Under the pieces are notes generated by a model. It had not been told where the DNA came from. It did not search any database and saw nothing but the letters and a program-made list of their open reading frames with translations. The position numbers and the translations under genes were made by a program. A DNA stretch of 22,631 nucleotides. Source: JBFMGS01 sp040752635. Lineage in GTDB: Bacteria > Bacillota > SHA-98 > UBA4971. This document shows positions 1 to 7,337 of this stretch, piece after piece. The stretch lies in assembly GCA_040752635.1 (NCBI GenBank), contig JBFMGS010000038.1, forward strand, positions 1-22,631. Reading direction: 5' to 3'. Each line of letters opens with the position of its first letter. Positions within the stretch are counted from its first letter, which is position 1.

Positions 1-142
1 TTGCTGGAGGCGGATTGAGGGACATCTTCTCGGTGCCGCCGTTAGAACAATCCCCGGCTTTGGGGAGAGAGATAATCCAAACGTATATTCGTGTGAGGTC
101 TCTACCTACTTTCTCTTGACAGGTACGCGGATGTGCAGGCAG

Positions 143-171
143 TTGATGGGGCAGGCCCTTTGTGCTATAAT
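143..171 (+). promoter_or_regulatory. sigma-A promoter of rpmE
   Basis: TTGATG at 143-148 is followed after exactly 17 bases by a perfect TATAAT at 166-171. The bases before the -10 box (TGC) also make it an extended -10. Transcription would start near 178, giving a leader of about 37 bases that holds the rpmE ribosome site. This is the best housekeeping promoter in the window. Confidence 0.75.
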
Positions 172-214
172 GACGCCGTTGACGGTAAGCCAGGGTTGTC
201 AGGAGGTGAGCCAG

Positions 215-415
215 TTGAAGAAGGGAATACATCCGGAATACCACATCACCACAGTGACGTGCGCCTGTGGCGAGAAGTTTGAGGTCGGGTCAACCCGCAA
301 GGACCTCAGAGTTGAGATATGTTCCAAGTGCCACCCGATGTTCACCGGCAAGCAGAGAATAGTTGACACCGGCGGCCGGGTGGAGCGGTTCAAGAGAAGG
401 CATGGCCTGCAATAA
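215..415 (+). CDS. rpmE: 50S ribosomal protein L31 (zinc-binding form)
   Basis: This is ribosomal protein L31, a small protein of the large ribosomal subunit that bridges towards the small subunit. The 66-residue product has the usual L31 length and begins MKKGIHPEY, typical of the family. It carries two cysteine pairs (CAC near residues 14-16 and CSKC near 35-38), which mark the zinc-containing 'C+' form; the zinc-free paralogue made under zinc starvation lacks them. The C-terminus is basic (RFKRRHG). The start is TTG at 215, chosen because a perfect ribosome site AGGAGGTGA sits at 201-209 and because the family N-terminus begins there. An upstream in-frame TTG at 116 is rejected, since it would add 33 unrelated residues. 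Its own promoter lies upstream and an intrinsic terminator downstream. The following tdk gene matches the B. subtilis rpmE-tdk order. Confidence 0.96.
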   Translation: MKKGIHPEYHITTVTCACGEKFEVGSTRKDLRVEICSKCHPMFTGKQRIVDTGGRVERFKRRHGLQ

Positions 416-440
416 CGGGCAGAGCCGGGCACGATGAAAG

Positions 441-462
441 CAGAGCCACAGGCTCTGTTTTT
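441..462 (+). terminator. intrinsic terminator after rpmE
   Basis: CAGAGCC (441-447) and GGCTCTG (451-457) form a perfect 7-bp stem with an ACA loop, followed directly by TTTTT (458-462). This is a textbook Rho-independent terminator. It ends only about 19 bases before the tdk start, with no separate tdk promoter visible, so tdk expression may depend on read-through. Confidence 0.85.
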
Positions 463-480
463 GTGCAAAGGGGTATTGCG

Positions 481-1074
481 GTGCGTAAGACAGGGGACCT
501 TGGGCAGATTGAAGTAATAGTGGGACCAATGTACAGCGGCAAGACCGAGGAACTCATCCGGAGGATAAGGCGGGCCAGAATCGCAGGTATTGAAGTGCTG
601 GTTTTCAAGCCTGCCATAGATGACAGGTGCTCGGCCGACCAGATAAGCTCGCACGCCGGAGGCAAGGTTAATGCAATCCTTGTGGACAAGGCGGTGGAGA
701 TCCTCCGCGCCGCCGCGGGTGTTGCTGACATGGTGGCCATAGATGAAGCCCAGTTCTTCGACGACGCGATAGTGGATGTGTGTGACGGCCTTGCAAACGA
801 TGGCGTGCGCGTTGTAGTTGCAGGGCTCGACATGGACTTTCGCGGCGAGCCGTTCATGCAAGTAGCAAAGGTTATGGCCATCGCCGACCACATCACCAAG
901 CTGGACGCAATTTGCGAAATATGCGGGGCGCCTGCCACGCGCAGCCAGCGAATCATCAACGGCACGCCTGCAAGTTTCCACGACCCCATCGTGCTCGTGG
1001 GCGCGAAAGAGGCTTACCAGGCCAGATGTCGCCGGTGCCACGTAGTGCCCGGCAAGGAGGCGCGTGTTGTTTGA
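481..1074 (+). CDS. tdk: thymidine kinase
   Basis: Thymidine kinase phosphorylates thymidine to dTMP with ATP, the salvage route for DNA precursors in the cytoplasm. The 197-residue protein is a type II (bacterial/TK1-like) enzyme. The P-loop GPMYSGKT is at residues 15-22 and the DEAQFF motif at 88-93 contains the likely catalytic glutamate (E89). The lasso region is GLDMDFRGEPF (115-125). The structural zinc site is formed by CEIC (145-148) and CRRC (183-186). The start is GTG at 481, preceded by AAAGGGG at 467-473; the in-frame GTG at 463 overlaps the terminator T-tract and has no ribosome site. The stop codon overlaps the start of the next gene (TTGA at 1071-1074), which suggests translational coupling. 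Gene order rpmE-tdk is as in B. subtilis. Confidence 0.95.
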   Translation: MRKTGDLGQIEVIVGPMYSGKTEELIRRIRRARIAGIEVLVFKPAIDDRCSADQISSHAGGKVNAILVDKAVEILRAAAGVADMVAIDEAQFFDDAIVDVCDGLANDGVRVVVAGLDMDFRGEPFMQVAKVMAIADHITKLDAICEICGAPATRSQRIINGTPASFHDPIVLVGAKEAYQARCRRCHVVPGKEARVV

Positions 1075-1946
1075 GCGAGGAGTTCTTCTACGGCGGCCAG
1101 GCAGTTATAGAAGGCGTGATGATGCGGGGCAGGCGAAGTGTGGCCATAGCGGTCAGGCGGCCCGACCAGGGTGTCGTTGTCGAGAGGCAGCCTATCGGGA
1201 CTCTCGCCACGAAGTACCCTATCCTTCGGCTGGCGTTTGTGCGCGGGGCGGTTGCGTTCATCGAAACGCTCGTTATCGGCATCCGGGCCCTCATGTTCTC
1301 GGCGGACCAGGCGTCAGGCGAGAACGAGGAGGAGAAGCTGAAGCCCTGGGAGCTTACGCTGACGCTGCTTGCGTCCCTTGCGGTTTTTGTTGGGCTGTTC
1401 ATAGTGCTACCAAACGTCGTTGCGGCCTTCTTGCAGAGGTGGCTGCACAACCCTGTTGCGGTGAACCTGGCGGAGGGGCTGTTCCGGATCCTCATATTCC
1501 TCGGATATATTCTGGTGGTGTCGAAGCTGAGAGACATACACCGGGTGTTCCAATACCATGGCGCTGAGCACAAGGTTATTCACAGCTTCGAGGCCGGAGA
1601 GGAACTTGCAGTTGAGAATGCGAGGCGTCACACCACACTTCATCCCAGGTGCGGCACGGCCTTCCTGCTTATCGTGATGGTCATTATGGTGGTCGTGTTT
1701 TCCCTTTTGGGCAGGACCACGCTGGTGATGAGGATAGTCACCCGGCTTGCGCTTCTGCCGGTGGTCACGGGGGTATCATATGAAGTGATCAAGCTCGCAG
1801 GCAAGCGCAATCCGCCCAAAGTGGTGCAGTGGGCCATTGCGCCCGGACTGTGGCTGCAGAAGCTGACGACCCGCGAGCCTGATGACGCCCAGATCCAGGT
1901 TGCCATCGCCGCGTTGCAGAACGTGCTCGAGGCCGATAGGGCTTAG
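1071..1946 (+). CDS. DUF1385 family membrane protein (YqhQ-like)
   Basis: This is a DUF1385 (YqhQ-like) integral membrane protein. The family is widespread in Bacillota and is sometimes described as putative metal-dependent enzymes, but its function is not established. The 291-residue product opens with the family signature GGQAVIEGVMMRG near residues 8-20. A charged stretch follows, then hydrophobic segments near residues 93-120, 137-155, 195-215 and 220-245. The conserved HGAEHK motif (from H163) and the following TTLHPRCGTAF supply histidines and a cysteine that could bind metal. The start is TTG at 1071, overlapping the tdk stop by 4 bases, with AAGGAGG at 1054-1060. Extending upstream in frame would add residues that are only a tdk shadow. 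It sits between tdk and prfA, which is not its place in B. subtilis, though this adjacency is seen in some Clostridia. Confidence 0.9.
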   Translation: MSEEFFYGGQAVIEGVMMRGRRSVAIAVRRPDQGVVVERQPIGTLATKYPILRLAFVRGAVAFIETLVIGIRALMFSADQASGENEEEKLKPWELTLTLLASLAVFVGLFIVLPNVVAAFLQRWLHNPVAVNLAEGLFRILIFLGYILVVSKLRDIHRVFQYHGAEHKVIHSFEAGEELAVENARRHTTLHPRCGTAFLLIVMVIMVVVFSLLGRTTLVMRIVTRLALLPVVTGVSYEVIKLAGKRNPPKVVQWAIAPGLWLQKLTTREPDDAQIQVAIAALQNVLEADRA

Positions 1947-1993
1947 AAACAGAGGCTGGAGGTCAGCGGTTTCCGTGAAGGGGGTGAGATGAA

Positions 1994-3061
1994 GTGCTGG
2001 ACAGGCTTGATGCGCTCGAGCAGCGCTACGAGGAGCTCGAGGGAATGCTCGCTGACCCCGAGGTTGTGGCCGACCAGGAGAGATTCCAGAAGTCAGCCAG
2101 GGCTCATGCGAGCCTCGAGGATATAGTCACGAAATACAGGCAGTATAAGAAGACCCGCGCCGAGATCAAAGAAGCCAGGGATATGCTCGACGCGGGCACG
2201 GACGCGGAGCTCCACGAGTTCTTGCAGGCCGAACTCGAGAGGCTGAAGGCGGATGAAGTGCGCCTTGAAAGAGACCTTAGGATCCTGCTCCTCCCGAAGG
2301 ATCCTAACGATGAAAAGGACGTGATCGTGGAGATCAGGGCTGGCACGGGCGGCGAGGAGGCTGCCCTGTTCGCTGCGGACCTTATGCGGATGTATTCCAG
2401 GTATGCCGAGCAGCACGGCTGGCAGATGGAGATCATGAGCTCCAACCCCACCGATCTCGGCGGGTTCAAAGAGGTGATCCTCTCCGTCCAGGGGCGCGGC
2501 GCGTATAGCCGACTCAAATACGAAAGCGGCGTGCACAGGGTGCAACGCGTCCCTACCACTGAGGCTGGCGGGCGTATCCACACGTCCACTGCTACTGTGG
2601 CCGTCCTTCCGGAAGCGGAGGAAGTCGAGGTGGAGATAAGGCCTGAAGATCTCAGGATAGATGTATACCGTTCGACCGGGCACGGTGGGCAAAGCGTCAA
2701 CACCACGGACTCGGCTGTGAGGATAACCCACCTCCCGACGGGGATGGTGGTCACCTGCCAGGATGAGAAATCGCAGCTCAAGAACAAGGAGAAGGCCCTT
2801 CGCGTGCTGCGCGCCCGGCTTCTCGACAAGTTCCAGAGTGAGCAGAAAGCCGAGGTCGACGAGGCAAGGCGCATGCAGGTCGGCACAGGCGAGCGGAGCG
2901 AACGGATTCGAACTTACAATTTCCCGCAAAACCGGGTGACGGACCACAGGATAGGTCTCACCCTCTACAAGCTCGGCCAGGTACTCGAAGGGGACCTCGA
3001 TGAGATCATCACCGGCCTCATCACCGTTGATCAAAGCGAGAGGCTGAAGAGAATTGGCTGA
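1994..3061 (+). CDS. prfA: peptide chain release factor 1
   Basis: Release factor RF1 ends translation at UAA and UAG codons by triggering peptidyl-tRNA hydrolysis. The 355-residue protein has the normal family length. The codon-reading P-x-T motif is present as PTT at residues 187-189, which separates it from RF2 (SPF). The catalytic GGQ is at 231-233 in the context GHGGQSVNTTDSAVRI. The N-terminal part (about 1-100) is a charged, coiled-coil-rich domain. The start is GTG at 1994 with an excellent ribosome site AAGGGGGTGA at 1978-1987. The ATG at 1989 is in another frame. prmC follows within about 10 bases, and PrmC methylates the GGQ glutamine of this protein, so the two are co-expressed with reason. 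Confidence 0.97.
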   Translation: MLDRLDALEQRYEELEGMLADPEVVADQERFQKSARAHASLEDIVTKYRQYKKTRAEIKEARDMLDAGTDAELHEFLQAELERLKADEVRLERDLRILLLPKDPNDEKDVIVEIRAGTGGEEAALFAADLMRMYSRYAEQHGWQMEIMSSNPTDLGGFKEVILSVQGRGAYSRLKYESGVHRVQRVPTTEAGGRIHTSTATVAVLPEAEEVEVEIRPEDLRIDVYRSTGHGGQSVNTTDSAVRITHLPTGMVVTCQDEKSQLKNKEKALRVLRARLLDKFQSEQKAEVDEARRMQVGTGERSERIRTYNFPQNRVTDHRIGLTLYKLGQVLEGDLDEIITGLITVDQSERLKRIG

Positions 3062-3071
3062 GCCTGTGGGA

Positions 3072-3944
3072 ATGTTCACAGTACGTGAGGCGCTGCGGGT
3101 GGCCACGGCGCGCCTGCGCGAGGCAGAGATCCCCACGGCGCGGCTGGACGCGGAGGTGCTGCTGGCGCACGTCCTCGGGACGCGGCGCGAATACCTGTAC
3201 GCTCACCCCGAGCGCCGGCTCAAACCGGATGAATACGCATCATACCAGGCAGCCCTGGAGCGGCGGCTCACCAGGCTGCCTGTTGCGTACATAACGGGGA
3301 AGAAAGAGTTCATGTCACTTGAGTTTCTCGTGGACCAGAACGTGCTTATCCCGAGGCCCGAAACGGAGACGCTGGTTGAAGCAGTGATAGACCGGCTGAA
3401 AAGCCGCGCCCGGGGCGCCCCGACGGCCATCGTCGCAGACATCGGCACAGGTAGCGGCTCAATAGCCGTGAGCATCGCAAGATTCGTAAGGAACGTGTCC
3501 CTGATTGCCGTGGATATCTCCGGCGATGCGCTTAGGGTGGCACGTGAAAACGCAAGGCGAAACGGAGTTGGCGACAGGATCGAGTTCCTCGAGGGAGATC
3601 TGCTCTCGCCGCTCGCAGGGCGCGGCCTCGAAGGCAAGGTAGAGGCGGTTGTGAGCAACCCACCGTACCTGTCGCGGCGGATGATGGCGAACCTCCCGCC
3701 GGAAGTGGCGAAGGAGCCCTCCCTAGCGCTGGCAGGCGGGGAGGCAGGCCTTGATTTCTCCCGGGCGATCCTGGACGGCGCGCGGGTCTACCTCGCGCCG
3801 GGAGGGTTCGTGGCGCTCGAGGTGGGTCACGATCAGGCGGAGAACGTGAGGTGCCTCGCCACGGACAAGTTCAGATATGGGGCCACCGATGTAGTTCGGG
3901 ACTATGCAGGAATTCCGCGGGTGGTTATCGCATACTACAGATGA
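3072..3944 (+). CDS. prmC: peptide chain release factor N5-glutamine methyltransferase
   Basis: PrmC transfers a methyl group from S-adenosylmethionine to the glutamine of the GGQ motif in release factors, raising termination efficiency. The product has about 290 residues. It has the N-terminal substrate-binding helical domain (TVREALRVATARLREA and onward), a linker ending in IPRPETE, the SAM-binding motif DIGTGSGSIAVSIA, and the catalytic NPPY at residues 196-199. The start is uncertain. ATG 3072 gives the family-typical MFTVREAL N-terminus, 10 bases after the prfA stop. TTG 3054 and GTG 3066 are in-frame alternatives, and TTG 3054 would overlap prfA by 8 bases. None has a strong ribosome site, so translational coupling to prfA is likely. 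In B. subtilis spoIIR follows soon after prmC; it is not here. Confidence 0.94.
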   Translation: MFTVREALRVATARLREAEIPTARLDAEVLLAHVLGTRREYLYAHPERRLKPDEYASYQAALERRLTRLPVAYITGKKEFMSLEFLVDQNVLIPRPETETLVEAVIDRLKSRARGAPTAIVADIGTGSGSIAVSIARFVRNVSLIAVDISGDALRVARENARRNGVGDRIEFLEGDLLSPLAGRGLEGKVEAVVSNPPYLSRRMMANLPPEVAKEPSLALAGGEAGLDFSRAILDGARVYLAPGGFVALEVGHDQAENVRCLATDKFRYGATDVVRDYAGIPRVVIAYYR

Positions 3945-4037
3945 CCAAGCTAGAAGTTCAATCATACTGCCCTAAGGTGCGTGCTGGCATCGATTCGTTC
4001 GCTCACTTTGGATGGTGTGACGGTGACATGACGGAGC

Positions 4038-4062
4038 GAGGTGGCAAGTCTCTTGCCACCTT
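4038..4062 (+). other. perfect 10-bp hairpin downstream of prmC
   Basis: AGGTGGCAAG (4039-4048) and CTTGCCACCT (4052-4061) form a perfect 10-bp stem with a TCT loop, extendable by a G-T pair. No T-tract follows (the next bases are TCCCGCC), so it is not a classical intrinsic terminator. It could still end the prfA-prmC transcript or act as an RNA-end stabiliser or leader structure. Confidence 0.5.
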
Positions 4063-4102
4063 CCCGCCGGACCTGGCTGGAAGCAGAGCCTCAAGTCGGT
4101 CA

Positions 4103-4143
4103 TTCACAACTTCGGGGTTGCTCATCTATAGTAGCGCCCGGCG
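4103..4143 (+). promoter_or_regulatory. promoter-like repeat element, copy 1 (upstream of tsaC)
   Basis: TTCACA (4103-4108) and TATAGT (4127-4132), 18 bases apart, look like a sigma-A promoter. The spacer contains a small dyad, CAAC (4107-4110) and GTTG (4117-4120), around TTCGGG. The stretch 4107-4143 recurs at 5387-5423 upstream of ywlE: 22 of the first 25 bases match, and after five differing bases the copies share CCYGGCG. A shared promoter or regulator site is the simplest reading. Confidence 0.45.
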
Positions 4144-4160
4144 AGTCTGTAGGAGAGGGA

Positions 4161-5270
4161 ATGGTGGACGAGCGCGACGCCATAACGAGCGGCACCAGAG
4201 TAGTGCGCCTTGACCCGGGCAACCCGGATATAGCGGCCATCCGGCGGGCGGCCGCCATAATCCGTGGAGGGGGCCTGGTGGCTTTCCCGACCGAGACCGT
4301 GTACGGGCTGGGCGCTGACGGACTGCGCGGCGACGCCGTGGAGAAGATATTCGTCGCCAAGGGAAGGCCTCAGGACAACCCCCTTATACTTCACGTTGCA
4401 GAGCCCGAGGGCGTCTGCCTCGTGGCGTCTGAGATCCCTTCTTCCGCGCGAAGGCTAATCGACGCGTTCTGGCCTGGTCCTCTCACCCTCGTGTTGCCGA
4501 AGAAGCCGGAGGTGCCCGATGCGGTTTCCGCCGGCCTTCCTACTGTCGGAGTGCGGATGCCGGATAACACCATAGCCCTCATGCTCATCGCCGAATCAGG
4601 CGCACCCATCGCCGCTCCCAGCGCCAACGTGTCAGGCAGGCCGAGCCCCACATCGGCCGAACACGTCATCGAAGATCTTGCTGGCAAGATCGATCTTGTC
4701 CTCGACGGCGGTCCGACTCCCATCGGAGTGGAGTCCACCGTCCTCGATCTGACCTCCAGCCCCCCGAGAGTTCTAAGACCTGGCGGCACAACGCTTGAAC
4801 AGCTCAGAGGGGTGCTCGGCACCGTCGCGGTCGCGTCCGGAGATGTTGCCGCAGCGTCGAGCGGGCCGGCACCGTCCCCGGGGATGAAGTATTCACATTA
4901 TGCTCCGAAGGCCCCCCTCATCCTCGTCGAAGGCGAATCCAAAGCCGTAGCTCGGCGAATACTTGAGGAAATCCGCGGCTGCCACGAGAGAGGGCTGAAG
5001 GTGGGGGTTATGTGTTCATCTGAGACCTGGAAGCTATATTCGGACCGTGCGGATGCGGTACGTGCGGTAGGTTCAAAGCGTAAACTCTCGACCGTTGCGG
5101 CTGCCCTGTTCCACACCCTGCGGGCGTTCGACGCGGATCCGGTTGACCTCATACTCGCTGAGGGCTTCGAGGAGGTGGGCCTGGGGTTTGCGATCATGAA
5201 CCGCCTTCGCCGCGCCGCTGGAGGGCGGGTTCTGAGAGTTTGCGAGACTTCGGGCGTCGATCGGATATAG
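4161..5270 (+). CDS. tsaC: L-threonylcarbamoyladenylate synthase (Sua5/YwlC type)
   Basis: This enzyme makes threonylcarbamoyl-AMP from threonine, bicarbonate and ATP, the first step of the t6A37 modification of ANN-decoding tRNAs. The 369-residue product is the long Sua5 form. The YrdC domain (about residues 20-210) contains GLVAFPTETVYGLGADG, the K-G-R-x-x-x-N-P signature (KGRPQDNPLILHV) and APSANVSGRPSPTS. It is followed by STVLDL and LRPGG, then by a linker with the SHYAPKAP motif and a C-terminal Sua5 domain. The start is ATG 4161, with AGGAGAGG at 4151-4158 just upstream; GTG 4164 is possible. A longer in-frame extension from 4041 runs through the hairpin and promoter region and is rejected. 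This is the ywlC position of B. subtilis. Confidence 0.95.
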   Translation: MVDERDAITSGTRVVRLDPGNPDIAAIRRAAAIIRGGGLVAFPTETVYGLGADGLRGDAVEKIFVAKGRPQDNPLILHVAEPEGVCLVASEIPSSARRLIDAFWPGPLTLVLPKKPEVPDAVSAGLPTVGVRMPDNTIALMLIAESGAPIAAPSANVSGRPSPTSAEHVIEDLAGKIDLVLDGGPTPIGVESTVLDLTSSPPRVLRPGGTTLEQLRGVLGTVAVASGDVAAASSGPAPSPGMKYSHYAPKAPLILVEGESKAVARRILEEIRGCHERGLKVGVMCSSETWKLYSDRADAVRAVGSKRKLSTVAAALFHTLRAFDADPVDLILAEGFEEVGLGFAIMNRLRRAAGGRVLRVCETSGVDRI

Positions 5271-5386
5271 CAGGCGTGCCGTATTGCTCAGTGGAGTGAC
5301 GCTCTCAACAGCTCGAACTCAGTAGTTGCGTTCGGCGTGGAGGATATACACACGGAGCGCGCCTACGGTGCGCCTGGACATCGTTT

Positions 5387-5423
5387 CAACTTCGGAGTTG
5401 GTTATCTATAGATCGACCTGGCG
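5387..5423 (+). promoter_or_regulatory. promoter-like repeat element, copy 2 (upstream of ywlE)
   Basis: This is the second copy of the element seen at 4107-4143. Here CAACT (5387-5391) and AGTTG (5396-5400) form a perfect 5-bp dyad around TCGG. ATCTATAG then places a TATAGA-like -10 box at 5407-5412. The -35 match (TTTCAA at 5384-5389) is poorer than in copy 1. Confidence 0.4.
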
Positions 5424-5437
5424 CCGCCGGTTATCAG

Positions 5438-5456
5438 TTGGTATAATTGGTACAAT
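5438..5456 (+). promoter_or_regulatory. extended -10 promoter candidate for ywlE
   Basis: TGG followed by TATAAT (5442-5447) is an extended -10 match, without a good -35 box at the right distance. The site lies inside a 9-bp tandem repeat, TTGGTATAA (5438-5446) then TTGGTACAA (5447-5455), which also makes a second -10-like TACAAT. The rest of the 5271-5518 gap shows no convincing gene. Confidence 0.4.
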
Positions 5457-5518
5457 AAGACACGGAGAGATTGCCAAAGATCCCGCGGCAAGCCACGAAT
5501 TGAGGGGCTTTTAGGCGT

Positions 5519-6061
5519 ATGATCCTTCCCCGGCGGATTGTCCTGGTGTGCAGCGGAAATACGTGCAGGAGCACAATGGCCGAGGCTATGCTGCGCAAGG
5601 CGCTTGCGGATGAGTTCGGCGGCGCGTCCGACGGTGTGAGCGTGGTTTCCGCCGGGATTTACGCAAACGAGGGCGACCCTGCGTCGGCGAACGCCATCGC
5701 GGCCATGAAGGAGCTTGGCCTCGACATCGCTTCCCACCGTGCGCGACTCTTAACAGACGAGATCCTCAAAGACGCCGACCTTGTCCTGACCATGACCTCG
5801 GCCCACAAGCAGGCCGTGCTTCTGCGCTACCCATCCTTGCAAGGCAAAGTCATGACTCTAAACGAGTTTGCAGGGCTTTCAGATGAGTTCGGCCCGGACA
5901 TCCCTGATCCGTTCGGCAGGTCCATTGACGTGTACCGCGCGACGGCGAAGGATATCGGCAGGTCCATTGAGCGCGTCATAAGGCGGATCAAGGATAGGTC
6001 TGCCGGGAGCACCTCTGAAAAAAAGCAGGAGACGTCGGAGGAGGCTGGCAGGACAGAGTAG
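5519..6061 (+). CDS. ywlE: low-molecular-weight phosphatase, probable protein arginine phosphatase (YwlE type)
   Basis: The 180-residue product is a low-molecular-weight protein phosphatase. The phosphate-binding loop CSGNTCRS has the nucleophile C11 and R17, and the general acid is D130 in IPDPFGRS. A threonine (T15) replaces the isoleucine usual in tyrosine-specific members. In B. subtilis YwlE the equivalent threonine gives specificity for phospho-arginine, so this enzyme probably removes the arginine phosphates placed by McsB, marks that send proteins to ClpCP. The position between tsaC and rpiB matches ywlE. The start is ATG 5519, with GAGGGG at 5502-5507 (long spacing of 11). The last 25 or so residues are charged and low-complexity (EKKQETSEEA). 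McsB is not in the window, so the substrate is inferred. Confidence 0.9.
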   Translation: MILPRRIVLVCSGNTCRSTMAEAMLRKALADEFGGASDGVSVVSAGIYANEGDPASANAIAAMKELGLDIASHRARLLTDEILKDADLVLTMTSAHKQAVLLRYPSLQGKVMTLNEFAGLSDEFGPDIPDPFGRSIDVYRATAKDIGRSIERVIRRIKDRSAGSTSEKKQETSEEAGRTE

Positions 6062-6255
6062 AGCGCGTGTAGAAATGGATGACCTGCGCTAGAAGCCATG
6101 GTGCCGGAAGCCGATGGTCTGATGGGCTGCAGGGGATCCCGGCCGGGGCGCCGGTGCCAGCGGCTCATTTTAATGAGAGCTTAGTTCAATGGGGACTCAG
6201 TTTGACGAGGAGTAGGAACAGTCAAGAGTGGATGAAACGAGGAGATGCAGCGCCT

Positions 6256-6705
6256 GTGAGAATCGCCATCGGCAGTGACCATGCGGGTTTTGAGATGAAA
6301 CAGGACCTTAAAGAGTATATCCGATCCCTCGGGATGGAGGTTGAGGATTTCGGGGCACCGTCCGCCGAGCCGGTGGACTATCCTGACATAGGTTACCAGG
6401 TAGCGAAGGAAGTCGCCGCAGGGCGGTTTGACCGGGGTATCCTCATATGCGGAACAGGCATAGGGATGTCCATCGTGGCGAACAAGGTGCCGGGGGTGCG
6501 CGCGGCGCTCGCCGGAGATGTTGAGAGCGCAAGGCTTTCGCGCGAACACAACAACGCAAATGTCCTGGCCCTCGGAGCCAGGATATGCGGAAAGGAACTG
6601 GTGCGCGAGATCACGAAGGTATTCCTTACAACCGAGTTTGCAGGCGGGCGGCACGCCCGCCGTGTGGACAAGATCATGCTGGGGGAAGCGAGAAAGGGAG
6701 AATAA
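6256..6705 (+). CDS. rpiB: ribose 5-phosphate isomerase B
   Basis: RpiB interconverts ribose 5-phosphate and ribulose 5-phosphate in the pentose phosphate pathway. The 149-residue length equals the family norm. The N-terminus RIAIGSDHAGFE, the active-site cysteine in ILICGTGIGMSIVANK, and SREHNNANVLALGAR are all family signatures. The start is taken as GTG 6256 because RpiB proteins begin almost exactly there and GAGGAG lies at 6239-6244. ATG 6232 is an in-frame alternative that adds 8 residues. The longer frame back to 6079 is not supported. It is followed by upp only 2 bases after the stop, so the two are one operon. This is the ywlF position of B. subtilis. Confidence 0.94.
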   Translation: MRIAIGSDHAGFEMKQDLKEYIRSLGMEVEDFGAPSAEPVDYPDIGYQVAKEVAAGRFDRGILICGTGIGMSIVANKVPGVRAALAGDVESARLSREHNNANVLALGARICGKELVREITKVFLTTEFAGGRHARRVDKIMLGEARKGE

Positions 6706-6707
6706 GA

Positions 6708-7337
6708 ATGTCCAGGGTTCAGCTGATCGATCATCCTCTCATTCAGCACAAGCTCACGTTCATCAGAGACAAGAACACCGGCTCCAAGGACTTTCGAGAC
6801 CTCGTCAGCGAAGTTGCGACTCTCATGGCATACGAGGTAACCAGGGACTTTCCGCTTGAGGACACAGAGGTCGAGACCCCGATTGGCACTGCGAAGACCA
6901 GGGTCATAGCTGGCAAGAAAGTCGGGATCATAGCCATTCTCAGGGCAGGCCTCGGGATGATCGACGGCATGCTCAGGCTCATACCTGCCGCAAAGGTAGG
7001 GCATATTGGAATCTACCGCGACCCCCAGACTCTGCAGCCGGTCGATTACTACTGCAAGCTCCCGCCGGATGTGCCTGAGCGGGACCTGATAGTTGTAGAC
7101 CCGATGCTTGCGACAGGCGGGTCCGCAACCAGCGCCATCAGATTCCTCAAGGACCGAGGCGCCAGCAACATCAAGCTGATGGTGCTCATAGCTGCGCCCG
7201 AAGGCATCAAGATGGTGCAGCAGCACCACCCTGACGTAGACATCTACACCGCGGCCATAGACGAGCGGTTGAATTCCCACGGCTACATAGTCCCGGGTCT
7301 TGGAGATGCCGGCGACAGGCTGTTCGGCACCAAGTGA
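6708..7337 (+). CDS. upp: uracil phosphoribosyltransferase
   Basis: Upp joins uracil to phosphoribosyl pyrophosphate to make UMP, the pyrimidine salvage step. The 209-residue product has the usual length. The PRPP-binding loop VVDPMLATGGSATSAI starts near residue 129, and the uracil-binding end contains YIVPGLGDAGDRLFGT. The start is ATG 6708 with AAGGGAG at 6694-6700, directly behind rpiB. In B. subtilis glyA lies before upp and the ATP synthase operon after it; here a dCMP deaminase gene follows. RpiB feeds the ribose-phosphate pool that becomes PRPP, so the pairing is metabolically sensible. Confidence 0.96.
   Translation: MSRVQLIDHPLIQHKLTFIRDKNTGSKDFRDLVSEVATLMAYEVTRDFPLEDTEVETPIGTAKTRVIAGKKVGIIAILRAGLGMIDGMLRLIPAAKVGHIGIYRDPQTLQPVDYYCKLPPDVPERDLIVVDPMLATGGSATSAIRFLKDRGASNIKLMVLIAAPEGIKMVQQHHPDVDIYTAAIDERLNSHGYIVPGLGDAGDRLFGTK

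Noticed and set aside
1..18. Possible C-terminal codons of an upstream gene ending in TGA at 16-18
   Set aside because: Five codons are too few to identify. rho precedes rpmE in B. subtilis, but the sequence cannot confirm it.
116..121. TTGACA as the -35 box of the rpmE promoter, or TTG 116 as the rpmE start
   Set aside because: It is 44 bases from the TATAAT, far too distant, while TTGATG at 143 has the ideal 17-base spacing. The extra 33 residues from TTG 116 are not L31-like.
199..1041. Long minus-strand open frame opposite rpmE and tdk
   Set aside because: It lies wholly antisense to two confidently identified genes and shows no family features. High GC content makes such shadow frames common here.
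4038..4062. T-box-like GGTGG sequence before tsaC
   Set aside because: The conserved T-box core (GGGTGGNACCGCG) is not matched; the bases form a simple hairpin instead.
4041..4160. N-terminal extension of the Sua5/TsaC protein by 40 residues
   Set aside because: It covers the hairpin and promoter-like element, has no ribosome site and does not resemble the family. ATG 4161 has a proper ribosome site.
5326..5514. Small open frame of 62 codons before ywlE
   Set aside because: It runs through the promoter-like repeats, has no ribosome site and shows no recognisable protein features.
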